Shown one piece after another: positions 1-9,584 of a DNA stretch of 64,000 bases; the stretch's first letter is position 1; each line of letters opens with the position of its first letter. The notes under the pieces were generated by a model. That model had not been told where the DNA came from. It saw nothing but the letters and a program-made list of their open reading frames with translations, and ran no database searches. A program made the position numbers and the translations under genes. The DNA is from JAJTHC01 sp044348005 (GTDB lineage Bacteria; Cyanobacteriota; Vampirovibrionia; Vampirovibrionales; JAJTHC01): NCBI GenBank assembly GCA_044348005.1, contig JBIKTR010000003.1, positions 1-64,000 on the forward strand, written 5' to 3'.

Positions 1-2
1 CT

Positions 3-2459
3 GATCTTCCTTTACAATACCTGTTTGACGTGAACGGCTATTCAGGGACGGTGCTTCGAAACGAGCAGATGTATCACCCCTTAGAAACGATTGAACTCGG
101 TTATTCGGACACCTTTGAAATTCCCGCCCTGCGAAACTTAATTAACGAACTCAGTCAAGGCGATATTTTACCCCGTGTGGTGGAGTTTAAGGGTAACTAC
201 ACGCTTTATGACAAAGAACTGGTGACGGATTACCTTAATCACCGTGCCGAAAAATTAAGTCCACAAGAATTACGGTGGATTCAAGCACAACAGGGATTTG
301 ACCGCAGAAAATGGGACGCGAAAGACCCGCGTGAGCGAGCCAAGTGGGTGAATTTGGTCGATTTGCGTATGCCTAATAACGAAGGTAAAGCCATTGGTAA
401 ACCTGCCTTTGCGATGCCTTTTTCTTGGGTGGCGGAAAAGGATCGACTGCTGATTGATGCCTTGACGATGCTTAATGACTTGGATGTCGACACGCGACAC
501 CCCAACCATGGGCAGTTTTCTAAAGTTTTAGACGTTATTGCGCGTCGCACACGCGCCTTAACAAAAGAAGATTACGCGTTTTTTGACTTGCCTCGTTTAG
601 AAGCGGTTAAAACCGCAAGCGGTGAAGCAGATGGTCAAACCATGCTTGCTGAAGAACGAAGGAAGGCCATTGAAAAGTATACCAAGCAATCCTTAGCCGA
701 AAGGCCAGATGGCTTGCCCCCTGAAGGCATTGTTCCCATGGGTAAAAAGTTCTTGGCTGAAATTGAACGCTTGCAACAAAAACGCAACCTAAAGAAAGAA
801 GACATTGAAGCACTTTTAAAAGAAATTAACACCGTGGATTTTGGCTGCGTGACGGTGCATACCATTACGGCTCATTTGCAAGGGGTGTATGACACCTGGG
901 AAAGAGTCGCGGAACAGCAAGAGAAGGTTTCCCATGGTTTTAAAAAGGATGACCCAAGAACGGCGGTGTTAGAATCGGGCAAGGCCGATATGTACAACCG
1001 TTTCTTGAAGGCTGCAGAAGACCCTGAAGTTAAAGCAGCGCTTGCAAAATTTAAGATGATTATGATGAAAATCAAGTCATCCGCGCCTGAATTAGAATAC
1101 GAGTTGGGCAACCAAAAACAAGCCTTGTTTAATATGATGAACAATTCAAGCGGTGACCTCACCTATGAGACGTTTGAAAAACTAACCCAAACACTTGCTG
1201 AAAAATACGGCTTTACCTTTTTAAGGGATCCGACAGGTTCTTATACCGAATCGACCTTGGGTCAAGGCATTGACAAACAAGGCGCCGTGAATAATATCCT
1301 GAACTTTTCTCGACGCATTCATATGGCAGGCGACAGTACGGGTAGCGATATGGGTACCATTATTGACTTAGCCTTATTACGGCCCTTCAACAGCAGTGAA
1401 GTGGTTCGAGGGATGATTGACGATGTCAAATTATTTAACAAGATGATTCAAGTGTTAAACTTTGACGAGGATTCTACCAAAAAAATAAATGCGGAAGCCA
1501 AGATTTTACGCCAACATGGCTTTGATGAAGCGTTTATTAAAAAAGCCAAAGCACTGGTTAAGCAACAATGCTTGGCTCAACCCTTACGCTACCACGTGGT
1601 GGGGCAAAATCAAAAGGGCGGGCTTGAAAACTTAAAAGCCTTAAGAAACCAACGGATTGAAGCTGAAGTAAAACGAAGAAACTTAGATGTTAAGAGTAAA
1701 GACTTTGAAGCTACACTTAAAGCGATTACCCAAAAAATCAATGAGCAGACCCCCAAGACAGGTCTCCAGCTAATTGGGCATGGGCATGAACAAGTCTTAG
1801 AGGCCTTTGGTTATGAGCCCAATAAACTCTTTACCGAACAAGAATACCGTGAATTGGCCAAAAAAGTCTTCACCGATGCCATTAAACCCAACATTCTGTA
1901 TGCGGATGATGTGGGCCATAAACACATGAGAGATGCCCTTGCCAAAGGCATTGCCTTCGACGAAATCAATCCCCTCCTACGTTTCTTAAAAAACAGTCAC
2001 TTGGCAGATGCCTTCTTAGATCTTATTCCCGGTTTTGAAAACCGAGAAGCCTTTTCCATGGGGATGCCTTTCCACATGGGATACTCCCTCGATCAATTCC
2101 GCCCCAAAGCCCATGAAATTCTGGATCGTACAGGTAAGGCCCTACAACGTAATGTATATCATCCCATCCATCGCATGTTATTAAACTTGCCCGCCTTTGC
2201 CATGAAATCCGCTGAGGCAGGGGGGGTACTCGCTGCACTTGGTGGCGCCGTTGGGGTAGGGGTCACCTACTTCCAATTAAAAGAACATGCCCGTTCCCAA
2301 AAGGATGCCACAACGGCCCCCCCCATCCACAAGGTGACAAGCCCATTGACAAAAGACGCCTTTGCCCCTGCCGAGAAGCTTCGTGATAAAAACGGGGCAT
2401 CTTCAACAGCCTCTCAAGCCCAAAACATCTCTACTCAGAAGGAGTTGGCCCATGCTTAG
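3..2459 (+). CDS. Large unknown protein, 5' end outside window
   Basis: The reading frame is open to the left edge of the window, so the true start probably lies upstream; a GTG at 30 is an internal possibility without a visible ribosome binding site. I do not recognise the family. About 815 residues are visible: mostly charged, helix-rich and probably cytoplasmic, with Lys/Glu-rich stretches around residues 200-300 and 560-600. One hydrophobic Gly/Ala-rich segment lies near residues 745-765, followed by a polar tail of about 60 residues. A run of eight C (2317-2324) lies in the codons of the tail. The stop overlaps the start of the next gene by 8 bases, so the two are very probably translated together. 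Confidence 0.7.
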   Translation, partial: DLPLQYLFDVNGYSGTVLRNEQMYHPLETIELGYSDTFEIPALRNLINELSQGDILPRVVEFKGNYTLYDKELVTDYLNHRAEKLSPQELRWIQAQQGFDRRKWDAKDPRERAKWVNLVDLRMPNNEGKAIGKPAFAMPFSWVAEKDRLLIDALTMLNDLDVDTRHPNHGQFSKVLDVIARRTRALTKEDYAFFDLPRLEAVKTASGEADGQTMLAEERRKAIEKYTKQSLAERPDGLPPEGIVPMGKKFLAEIERLQQKRNLKKEDIEALLKEINTVDFGCVTVHTITAHLQGVYDTWERVAEQQEKVSHGFKKDDPRTAVLESGKADMYNRFLKAAEDPEVKAALAKFKMIMMKIKSSAPELEYELGNQKQALFNMMNNSSGDLTYETFEKLTQTLAEKYGFTFLRDPTGSYTESTLGQGIDKQGAVNNILNFSRRIHMAGDSTGSDMGTIIDLALLRPFNSSEVVRGMIDDVKLFNKMIQVLNFDEDSTKKINAEAKILRQHGFDEAFIKKAKALVKQQCLAQPLRYHVVGQNQKGGLENLKALRNQRIEAEVKRRNLDVKSKDFEATLKAITQKINEQTPKTGLQLIGHGHEQVLEAFGYEPNKLFTEQEYRELAKKVFTDAIKPNILYADDVGHKHMRDALAKGIAFDEINPLLRFLKNSHLADAFLDLIPGFENREAFSMGMPFHMGYSLDQFRPKAHEILDRTGKALQRNVYHPIHRMLLNLPAFAMKSAEAGGVLAALGGAVGVGVTYFQLKEHARSQKDATTAPPIHKVTSPLTKDAFAPAEKLRDKNGASSTASQAQNISTQKELAHA
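2317..2324 (+). repeat. C8 homopolymer inside the large unknown protein
   Basis: Eight consecutive C lie in frame near the 3' end of the first gene. A slip would change only the last 45 or so residues and the overlap with the next gene. Confidence 0.9.
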
Positions 2460-4095
2460 TCACATCTCACCTTCTGCGTCTTCTTCTTCGCCTCTAAAGA
2501 CCACAACTAAGTCGGGTAACCCATTTTCAAAGCCCCCTTCCGTAGTCACGGCATCTAATCCCTCTTCTGTCGCGTCTTCGCAGTCCCCTGAAGATAAAAA
2601 GAAGTCTCAACCCTCGATTCAAGCGCTTCCCGCCCATTCTCAAAAAGAAAGTGATTTAAAAACACTGGGGCGTTATGCCTTAGCCATTGCCAATGCGGGT
2701 ATTTTTACCCAAAACTTGGTTGCGGTGTTACGGGCCCCTGTTTTAGATTTCGTGCCTCAGCCCTTTACCGTGCTGGGGAGCTTAGTCAACTTGGCGTCTT
2801 GTTTTGTGCCATCTATGGCGCGTTTGCCCTTGTTTGTGGCAGGGACGTCCCTGTACATGGGCGGATCCGCCTTAAGTCAATCGCATATGGATCAAGTCAA
2901 CGTCTCGCAAATGTCGAAACGCGAGGCGGATAACATGTTTGACAAAGCGGTGAGAGGATCTAAGTGGAATAGTTTTAAAGAGTTTCCTCATCCTGATTAT
3001 CTGCGGGCGATGTCTCCTGAAGCGAAAGAACATTACCAACAGTATAAAGCAAGTCTTAAACAAGGGCGTAAGCTTTTTGAAATTATGCCTGAAGCCACCG
3101 GAAAAGATTATAAAGGCTTTATGCATATGGCTCACCCAGGGTGTATGGCTTCTTTGGCGCGTAATAAATACTACAAAACCTATTTTTCTTTAATGGATCA
3201 ATGGTGCCCCGCCTTTACAAAAGCTTCTCTGCCCGATTCGATTAAATACGCGGTTCCTTCTTTTGTGGCGTCAAGCTTTGCAGGAGCCAAACAGTTGGGC
3301 TGGATGGTCGGGAAAATGGCCACCGACTGGCGCTTTGCCCACGATGCCCTGATGCCTACAACCCGTCGAGAGTTCGTAAAAGGTACGCTTATTACCACGC
3401 CGAACGCGCCGTCTTACGTGTTGGCGATTGGCTCTGTCATTCCTTTACTCATGCTTTCTGCGGCCATGCTTACAGAAGGTTCTAAAAAAGTGGTTTTTAA
3501 ACACACAAGCCATGCGAACACTTCGAATCAGGCCAGTTCGTCACAATCAACGCGCCAAGCAGAAGATCCATTTGCCAAACAACCTTCTAGCACCGTGAAA
3601 CTGGTGGCCAATGTGTCTTCCATTATTCCTCAACTCGCCAATCTGATGTTCTTGCCGATTATCTGGAGGGAAGGTGGCGGTAATCCCTTACATATTCATC
3701 CAACAGGTTTGAAGTTGGATCACGCCATTACCCCTCGATTCAACGCAACGCTAGTGGGTACAGGTAGCCTTGGGGCTTTAGTGAGTGCTTTAACCGCTGT
3801 AGTCAGCGATGTTGGCCTTGTCCCTCGTTATGTGGCTTACTTGTCGGATATTGCCTTTATGGCTTTTTCGGGCGTCACTTCTGCGGGATTGGCGCGTACT
3901 GCCTTTGAAAATACCTTCCGCAATACGCAATCCACACATTTAGTGCCTACCCCGAATGCCCTTCAACATGCGAGACAACTGGCTCAAGCTCGTCTGAATG
4001 GATTTCTTGCGGGCTTTTCGCGTCGGCGGGTGCCTCAAACAACGCCGTTGTCTAAGATGCTAAGTGAAGCGGACTCACCTAAGAAGAAACCATAG
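2452..4095 (+). CDS. Unknown multi-pass membrane protein
   Basis: The start is ATG 2452, set by AAGGAG at 2439-2444 with 7-base spacing and overlapping the stop of the preceding gene; the longer open frame has no signal upstream. The 547-residue product opens with about 70 Ser/Pro/Lys-rich residues that include PFSKPPS. Several hydrophobic segments follow: roughly residues 75-155 (two or three), 325-350, 385-405 and 430-490, with a conspicuous Gly/Ala/Val stretch near the end. The C-terminus is Arg/Lys-rich. The middle, residues 160-290, is soluble in character. I do not recognise a family. Tight coupling to the previous gene suggests that the two products act together, perhaps in a membrane. 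Confidence 0.75.
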   Translation: MLSHISPSASSSSPLKTTTKSGNPFSKPPSVVTASNPSSVASSQSPEDKKKSQPSIQALPAHSQKESDLKTLGRYALAIANAGIFTQNLVAVLRAPVLDFVPQPFTVLGSLVNLASCFVPSMARLPLFVAGTSLYMGGSALSQSHMDQVNVSQMSKREADNMFDKAVRGSKWNSFKEFPHPDYLRAMSPEAKEHYQQYKASLKQGRKLFEIMPEATGKDYKGFMHMAHPGCMASLARNKYYKTYFSLMDQWCPAFTKASLPDSIKYAVPSFVASSFAGAKQLGWMVGKMATDWRFAHDALMPTTRREFVKGTLITTPNAPSYVLAIGSVIPLLMLSAAMLTEGSKKVVFKHTSHANTSNQASSSQSTRQAEDPFAKQPSSTVKLVANVSSIIPQLANLMFLPIIWREGGGNPLHIHPTGLKLDHAITPRFNATLVGTGSLGALVSALTAVVSDVGLVPRYVAYLSDIAFMAFSGVTSAGLARTAFENTFRNTQSTHLVPTPNALQHARQLAQARLNGFLAGFSRRRVPQTTPLSKMLSEADSPKKKP

Positions 4096-4151
4096 GTGAT
4101 GAAGCTGTGCCAATGGTGTGAAACGTGGACGAAACAAACGACTCGCTAGCG

Positions 4152-6383
4152 TTAATTTTCGTCGTACTGGGCAATTTGTTTTTCAAGTTCTTTTGCATTT
4201 CCTTTATAATGGTCAAGCAACGTCTTCAGAGATTCTAAAGTTTTTTCTCGATCCGTGCCATGGGTATGCAAAAGATTTCGACTTAAGTAGCCAAGATGAG
4301 TCGATCTTTCATAATCGGGAATCCTCTCTCCTGCATAATTTTCCATGAGTCTAAGAGCGTGCTCGGCAGCCTTTCTTTTTGCTTTGCGTGAAGCCTTTGC
4401 CGCTTCGCTTGCAGGATCTAAACTCGATTCGTAAATTTCTACGTTACGGATGAAAGAGTCAAATTTCTGCTCCGATTGTCTGACCCGAAAAGGATCTAAG
4501 GGAAGATCAATCATTTCTGAAATTTGAACCCCTTTAGAACCAACCTTGCGTTCTCTATAGAGAATGTTTAAGATATTAACAGGAGAAGCTTCTATTTCTT
4601 TTAAGAGATCGATTTTTTGTGATTGTTTAATGTTATTTCCATTTTTGAATAAGGCTTCTAAGCGTTGCAAGGCTTCTTGACGCGCTTGATGCCTCATCTC
4701 AAGATCTTCAATGGCCCCTGTTTTCAGGCAACTGATGAATAAACGCGCGAGTTTTCTCATGCCTTCTTCAGGAAGTTCAATATATTCTGCTAAATCAATG
4801 GGGATGGCTCCGCCATTTTTACCTGTGGTAACGGGTGTCGCTTTCAACATAAAGTTACCGCTATGTCCATCTGTCGAACGAACTTGTGACAGCAAGTGAT
4901 GAACAATAGTGGCGTAAGCATCTTCTTGCATAAATTGATTGTACAACGTCCATTCTTTAGAAGTCGTATCAAAGGGATGATCCGACATAATGGCTTGTAA
5001 GGAAACCTTCCCCAGGTTACCTGGGCCTTCTATTTTTTCCATTACAACGACTCCATACTCGTGTCCATCCACACCCTTGATGTTTTTAAATAGGTACGGT
5101 TCAGGCGCCAATCCTTCCACAATGCCCACTTTTTTCTGAGCCGCGCGCTTGGCTTGCAGGCCTAAGAGTTCATTATAAAAATCGCACCCTTGTAAAATAG
5201 CCCCCGCTTGTTCCGTGGATTCTTTGACAATGGCGTCTTTATCCATATGTTCAGCACCTTTACCACGTCCAATAGAAAAGCCTGCATGCTTAATGGCATT
5301 GAGATGCACCATGAGTTCAAAATTGGCGGCCGCGTTGGCGGCGCGTGCATCTGCAGATGGTAGCTTAAAGGCCACATCGTCCTGCAAAACCACAACGGCG
5401 GTGGAAGCAGCATCTAACTTTAATTGACTTAAAGGTAATTTTTTAAGAGGTTTGTTTGGATGTTGAGCATTATAGGCGTCAATAGTTTGATTATAGAGGT
5501 GGGTAAAATGTTGTTCTTGTTTCTTGGTCAACTGCACTTCTTGACTTTGCAGTACAGAAAGATCCTTGTATATTTTACGGAACTTATAAAATTCCTTCTT
5601 GTTACTTTCAAGTTCTTTTATCGCTTCTTTTAGTCCCTCTTCAGGTATTTTTTTATTGGCAATGGCTGTTTCTTGTGCTAAAATTTGAGAATGTAATCCC
5701 ATCATAAGCCTTTTAACGAAATCTGCATAACCCTGACCCCATTTTGTCGTCATCGTGCCACCTTTGGCTAAAACGGTGGCCACAAAACTTAAATCTCCCG
5801 GATTGTTTTCTGAAAACAGATTCAAACCGAATTGGCGTAGTTTATTGAGGTCTTTAATTCCTTTAGGGCTGGCAACATATTTCAGCACTTCCCATTTATT
5901 GTCTTGCGGTAAAAAACGGTAAGCGTTTACAACTCCAAAAAATCCCTGCTGAAGAAAGGCAAATACGTTTGTGCCTTTATAGTTGGGGAAGCGCAATCCT
6001 TTGGGGATTTCCACCTTTTCGTTTCGTCTGTAGGCTTCTAACATTTTGCTCAGTTTTTCGGGCGTGAAGGATTTGTCCAATGTCGAAGGGGTGTGCATAA
6101 ACCAAGCTCCTGCCGCCCCTACTGCAACGACAGGAAGCACAACCGCGGCAATGATGGGTGTCAATACGATCCACTTCCAGGGATTAAACGGTTTCTTGGC
6201 TTCATGGGGTTTACCTGAAGCCTGTTGGCGAACAAAATGATCGTTTGGCTTTGAAGGGCTTGAAACACGAGCAGACGCTTTCGTGTGATGAGCCAAGGGA
6301 GGAGCTGCCCCTGCCCCCTTTTGCTGTGCTGAAGTGACCTTTGAAGGCACTGAGTGATTGGGATCGGAAGGGAGGGCATTCAT
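4152..6383 (-). CDS. Membrane-anchored ABC1/UbiB-like atypical kinase
   Basis: This 743-residue protein has a low-complexity N-terminus, one transmembrane segment at about 71-95, and then a region resembling the ABC1/ADCK/UbiB atypical kinase fold. Visible motifs in family order are KWGQ at 214-217 (the family's KxGQ), VAFK at 337-340 (candidate ATP-binding lysine), VVMEKIEG at 446-453, TDGHSGNF at 504-511 (compare TDPxxSNF in ADCK proteins) and IDLAEY at 529-534 where DFG is expected. The DFG glycine is replaced. A charged helical tail follows. Family members usually support quinone biosynthesis or lipid metabolism; whether this divergent copy is active is unknown. AGGA lies about 8 bases before the ATG. 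It converges with the preceding gene pair. Confidence 0.55.
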   Translation of the reverse strand: MNALPSDPNHSVPSKVTSAQQKGAGAAPPLAHHTKASARVSSPSKPNDHFVRQQASGKPHEAKKPFNPWKWIVLTPIIAAVVLPVVAVGAAGAWFMHTPSTLDKSFTPEKLSKMLEAYRRNEKVEIPKGLRFPNYKGTNVFAFLQQGFFGVVNAYRFLPQDNKWEVLKYVASPKGIKDLNKLRQFGLNLFSENNPGDLSFVATVLAKGGTMTTKWGQGYADFVKRLMMGLHSQILAQETAIANKKIPEEGLKEAIKELESNKKEFYKFRKIYKDLSVLQSQEVQLTKKQEQHFTHLYNQTIDAYNAQHPNKPLKKLPLSQLKLDAASTAVVVLQDDVAFKLPSADARAANAAANFELMVHLNAIKHAGFSIGRGKGAEHMDKDAIVKESTEQAGAILQGCDFYNELLGLQAKRAAQKKVGIVEGLAPEPYLFKNIKGVDGHEYGVVVMEKIEGPGNLGKVSLQAIMSDHPFDTTSKEWTLYNQFMQEDAYATIVHHLLSQVRSTDGHSGNFMLKATPVTTGKNGGAIPIDLAEYIELPEEGMRKLARLFISCLKTGAIEDLEMRHQARQEALQRLEALFKNGNNIKQSQKIDLLKEIEASPVNILNILYRERKVGSKGVQISEMIDLPLDPFRVRQSEQKFDSFIRNVEIYESSLDPASEAAKASRKAKRKAAEHALRLMENYAGERIPDYERSTHLGYLSRNLLHTHGTDREKTLESLKTLLDHYKGNAKELEKQIAQYDEN

Positions 6384-6505
6384 AATAGCATCCTACAAAA
6401 AATTTAAAGTAAAACTTATAAGCATTAAACCTAGCCGTTTTAAAAAAATGCTAGAACCGTTGTTCTGCCCACGAAGTGTGGCGCCTATTGTTCCTGAAGT
6501 CACCG

Positions 6506-6532
6506 TTGAATGTGGCCAACTTATGCTATACT
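6506..6532 (+). promoter_or_regulatory. Promoter, extended -10 type
   Basis: TGC TATACT (-10 at 6527-6532) is an extended -10 element, with a weak TTGAAT at 6506-6511 only 15 bases upstream. It sits about 30 bases before the start codon of the DUF308-like gene. Confidence 0.5.
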
Positions 6533-6563
6533 AGGGTGTATTCTTATAAATAAGGAGTTTTGT

Positions 6564-7310
6564 ATGACTCAGTTTCCACCTCCTTTTTCAAAAGTCGTCT
6601 TCCCGCCTGAAGGTCATCGGCGTTTCGTTGAAGCCACAGGGGTCTCTGGTGTTTCAATGCCTAAAATGCCTGAAGATCAAAGCACGCCAGAACAACAAGA
6701 ACCCCTTCAGCAAAAGGCGCCTTCTGTGCCTGAAGAGGCCATCGTGGATGAAACGCTTGAAAAAAGCTGGCCCTTTTTTTATACGGAAGGCTTGGTCTTG
6801 TTTAGCTTAGGCATGGCTTCTCTGATACTTCCTGCCCTGTTGGGTGAAACTTTTTTTAGAGAAATCGTAGGGGCGTTGCTGATGATTGCCAGCATGATGA
6901 AAGGCGTCCGTAGTTTTCAAACTCGCGAATTACCGGGCTTTTTACCCAGTTTGGCGTCTGCCGTGTTGACACTTGTAATTGGCACGTTGCTCACAGTGTA
7001 TCCGCAGGATTCTTTTTTAGACGTTCGCGTGGCGCTAAGCATTTACTTTATGATTCAAACCATGACTCACTTTATATTTGCTGGGCAGTTTTACGGCTAC
7101 CCTTACGCAGGGGGCTTTAAGTTTGTCTCGATCAGTGCTTTTGTAATGTTGATTGGACTAAGCATTGGTTTAATGAAGCAAGAAGCCCTCTTCCCAAGCA
7201 TTTTTACAGGCACCCTAATGATGTTAGAAGGGTCGCTCGTATTTGGGGTGGGCTTAGGCTTGCAACGCATGGCGAGAGGCCTCCCCTACTTGCATGGTGA
7301 ATCCGCCTGA
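6564..7310 (+). CDS. DUF308/HdeD-like membrane protein
   Basis: ATG 6564 has AAGGAG at 6552-6557. The 248-residue product starts with a Pro-rich leader (MTQFPPPFSKVVFPP), followed by an acidic Gln/Pro-rich stretch to about residue 65. Six hydrophobic segments then fill the remainder, with the paired Gly-rich helices (for example IVGALLMIASMMKG) typical of DUF308/HdeD proteins. HdeD-type proteins are inner membrane proteins linked to acid resistance in enterobacteria; the role here is unknown. The long polar N-terminal extension is unusual for the family, and its first residues resemble the leaders of the poly-C genes in this window. The stop overlaps the recF start (TGATG), so the two genes are coupled. 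Confidence 0.65.
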   Translation: MTQFPPPFSKVVFPPEGHRRFVEATGVSGVSMPKMPEDQSTPEQQEPLQQKAPSVPEEAIVDETLEKSWPFFYTEGLVLFSLGMASLILPALLGETFFREIVGALLMIASMMKGVRSFQTRELPGFLPSLASAVLTLVIGTLLTVYPQDSFLDVRVALSIYFMIQTMTHFIFAGQFYGYPYAGGFKFVSISAFVMLIGLSIGLMKQEALFPSIFTGTLMMLEGSLVFGVGLGLQRMARGLPYLHGESA

Positions 7311-8554
7311 TGCTTTATATTGAACGGCTAGAATTATGGCAGTTTCGCAATTTTACCCAAGTACAGTGGAATGGTTTAAATCAAATCAATCTTATTGTGG
7401 GGCAGAACGGCCAAGGGAAATCTAACCTATTAGAAGCCATTTACTATCTTTCCCACGGGCGTTCTAACCGTAGTAGTCGAGACACCGAACTCATTCGCCA
7501 CGCGCGCGGGGGATTGTTAGACCCTTCGGTGGAGGACCCCTTTTTGGGGCAGGGCTCTCGTGTGGCCCTACATTTGGCAGGGGGACTTTCTTTAGAAGCA
7601 CGCTTTCAACCCGACAAAGTGACTTCGCCCACAGGCTTTGTGAGTCAAAAGTGGAAGACACAATTCTTGATTGATTCACAGCGTTGTAAATCTCGAAGTG
7701 AAATGATTGGGCGTTTGCCAAGTGTGTCCTTTTATTTGTCGGATTTAGAAATCGTAAGGGGCATGCCCCAAAGTCGTCGGCGATGGGTGGATTTGGCCAC
7801 CGTGCAACGGTTGCCCTTGCATTTGGAATATCTTCAAGTGTGGAAGAAAACCTTGAGTGAAAAAAGTGCCTTGCTCAAGCAAATGGATTTTCCCAGTCCA
7901 CAAAGCGAACAAGTCCATTTGTTGGACGTCTTGAATCAGCAATTGGCGACTGTGGCTTGGCGTATTTTAAGCGAACGCCTTGAAACGCTTCGAATCTTGC
8001 AAACGCACTTGCCTAGGCTGTATCAGGCATTGAGTCAAGGGCATGACGGCACCCCAACCGTAAGCTATACGGTGCATAATTGGCCAGATGCCCTAACCTT
8101 GCTAGAAACAGTCAATGAACGTGAGTGGATACAAGCGTGCCTGTTGCATTTAAGAGAAATCATGCCTCAAGAATTGCGTCGGCAAAGCGTGGCATGGGGG
8201 GTGCATCGGGATGATATTGGCATTCACTTTGTGGAAAATGCTCAAAAGGTGGATGTCACCACTTACGCCAGTCAAGGGCAACAACGTAGTGTGGTCATCG
8301 CCTTGAAACTCGCTGAACTGGCGATGCTAGAAAATAGCTTAGGCAAATCACCGATTATTTTACTAGATGATATTATGGCTGAATTGGATGCGGATCGGCA
8401 AAGGCAATTGCTCCATATTTTTCCGCAAACCTCTCAGGTGTTTTTAACCACGCCTTATGTGGACACGCACCATCACTTTCATAGCCTGCTGGCTGAAAAA
8501 AAGACGAGCTTGAGTTCTTGGCAAGTAGCTTCAGGAGAGATTCGCCTTTTGTAA
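7310..8554 (+). CDS. recF: DNA replication and repair protein RecF
   Basis: RecF is an SMC-like ATPase that binds gapped DNA and helps RecO/RecR load RecA. The 414-residue protein has the expected N-terminus (LELWQFRNF), a Walker A motif GQNGQGKS at 31-38, the ABC signature YASQGQQRS near 320 and Walker B IILLDDIMAELD near 348-359. Length is slightly above the usual 360-380 residues, with an extra Gly/Pro-rich stretch around residues 65-90. Its start codon overlaps the stop of the membrane protein gene upstream, so expression is likely coupled. It is not beside dnaA, dnaN or gyrB here, although gyrB lies at 34.8 kb. Confidence 0.95.
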   Translation: MLYIERLELWQFRNFTQVQWNGLNQINLIVGQNGQGKSNLLEAIYYLSHGRSNRSSRDTELIRHARGGLLDPSVEDPFLGQGSRVALHLAGGLSLEARFQPDKVTSPTGFVSQKWKTQFLIDSQRCKSRSEMIGRLPSVSFYLSDLEIVRGMPQSRRRWVDLATVQRLPLHLEYLQVWKKTLSEKSALLKQMDFPSPQSEQVHLLDVLNQQLATVAWRILSERLETLRILQTHLPRLYQALSQGHDGTPTVSYTVHNWPDALTLLETVNEREWIQACLLHLREIMPQELRRQSVAWGVHRDDIGIHFVENAQKVDVTTYASQGQQRSVVIALKLAELAMLENSLGKSPIILLDDIMAELDADRQRQLLHIFPQTSQVFLTTPYVDTHHHFHSLLAEKKTSLSSWQVASGEIRLL

Positions 8555-8686
8555 CGTTTTGTAAAAAACCAAGATGCCCCCGACGGTTTTTAGCTTCAGG
8601 GTGTTTTATAGAACTATACGTGCTTCAACGCCTGTTCAAGCAAGCACATGTGTTTTGATTTTATGAAATTATTTAGGAGCATCCCC

Positions 8687-9218
8687 ATGCAAATCAGTCG
8701 ACTAAGTCCTCTTAACTATACTAACAGTACTTGCTTTACCCCCCCCCAGTAAAGATGGTGTGATTGAGGCCACTCGCCTTGCTTCACCCCCCAACACCCA
8801 ACGTGTGGGGACACAAAGGTCAACTAAGCTTGGTAAGCTATTGGAAACGTTAGTTTGCGATAATTGGGAGTTGATAGAGAAGATAGCGGGAGAACCTATA
8901 CCAGCTACATACACTAGGAACATGGATTCTTTTCTTACATCTATAGCAATAAAGAATCCTTGGATTTTTCTGTTTAACATGGGAAAAATACATGGTTTTC
9001 TGTATAGTTTGACTGATTTTTTAAGGGATCTAAAGGAGTTGAAGAAAGAGGGTGTAATAGATTTTTCATTAAAGCCAGAATCAGACGAAGTTCAAGAATT
9101 AATTAGGATATTTCTTCAAAAAAGAAAAAATGAGCAAACACTATCCGCCGAAGCTTTAGACTATTGGTTTGACAAAATATATTCTTTGGTCAAATCTAAA
9201 ACAGGACAATCGGGATAA
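8687..9218 (+). CDS. Unknown protein with C9 tract, out of frame (phase OFF)
   Basis: ATG 8687 has a good AGGAG at 8675-8679. Translation runs 17 codons into a C9 tract (8739-8747) and stops at TAA 8750-8752. Removing one C joins it to the open frame that continues to TAA 9216-9218, giving about 177 residues. The joined product has the leader FTPPSKD after the tract, then a helical, charged soluble domain. I do not recognise the domain. The frame beyond 9218 stays open into a J-like domain (separate entry), so this may once have been one longer protein. The good ribosome binding site before an immediate frameshift argues for a contingency locus; a sequencing or assembly error in the homopolymer is the main alternative. 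Confidence 0.6.
8739..8747 (+). repeat. C9 tract, putative phase-variation switch
   Basis: Nine C follow TTTA and precede AGTAAAG. Nine give an immediate TAA; eight (or eleven) would restore the frame of the downstream coding region. Confidence 0.75.
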
Positions 9219-9530
9219 TCAAATCCAGAACCAATACCAAGCGCAAGTGAAGTACAAGCATTTATTAAGGATGGTGTAGGTTATTTCTTAGCACGCTTGG
9301 AAGGGGTGCCCTCTCAACCTACAGGGGGGTCGACTTGTTACTATGGAGTGTTGGGTCTCCAGCCGGGTGCCACTCAGAATCAACTAAAAACGGCATATGA
9401 AACTATGAAACAGGGACTTCAAGCCCAAGGAGATTCTAAAGGCTTGGCTAGACTAAAAATAGTATGGGAAGCCTTAGGCAATCCGAGCGAACGATCCAAA
9501 TACGACAAGGCAAAAGGGCATTCATCTTAA
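9219..9530 (+). pseudogene. J-like domain remnant behind an in-frame stop
   Basis: This open stretch is in the same frame as the preceding coding region and separated from it only by TAA 9216-9218. No start codon with a ribosome binding site is visible inside it (TTG 9297 has none), so it looks like the 3' part of the upstream gene cut off by a nonsense codon. It encodes a J-domain-like region: YYGVLGLQPGAT, a helix with KTAYETMKQ, then WEALGNPSERSKYDKAK. The HPD tripeptide that lets J proteins stimulate Hsp70 is missing, with QAQGD at about that place. It may therefore be a J-like interaction module or simply a decayed domain. Confidence 0.5.
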
Positions 9531-9584
9531 GCCTAATGTCTTCTACAAAACAGTTGCACCCAGCCCATTAAGTCAAAAAGTCCT

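Noticed and set aside
8702..8980. Minus-strand frame over the C9 gene
   Set aside because: No start signal, and the plus strand has a good ribosome binding site and the shared poly-C leader.
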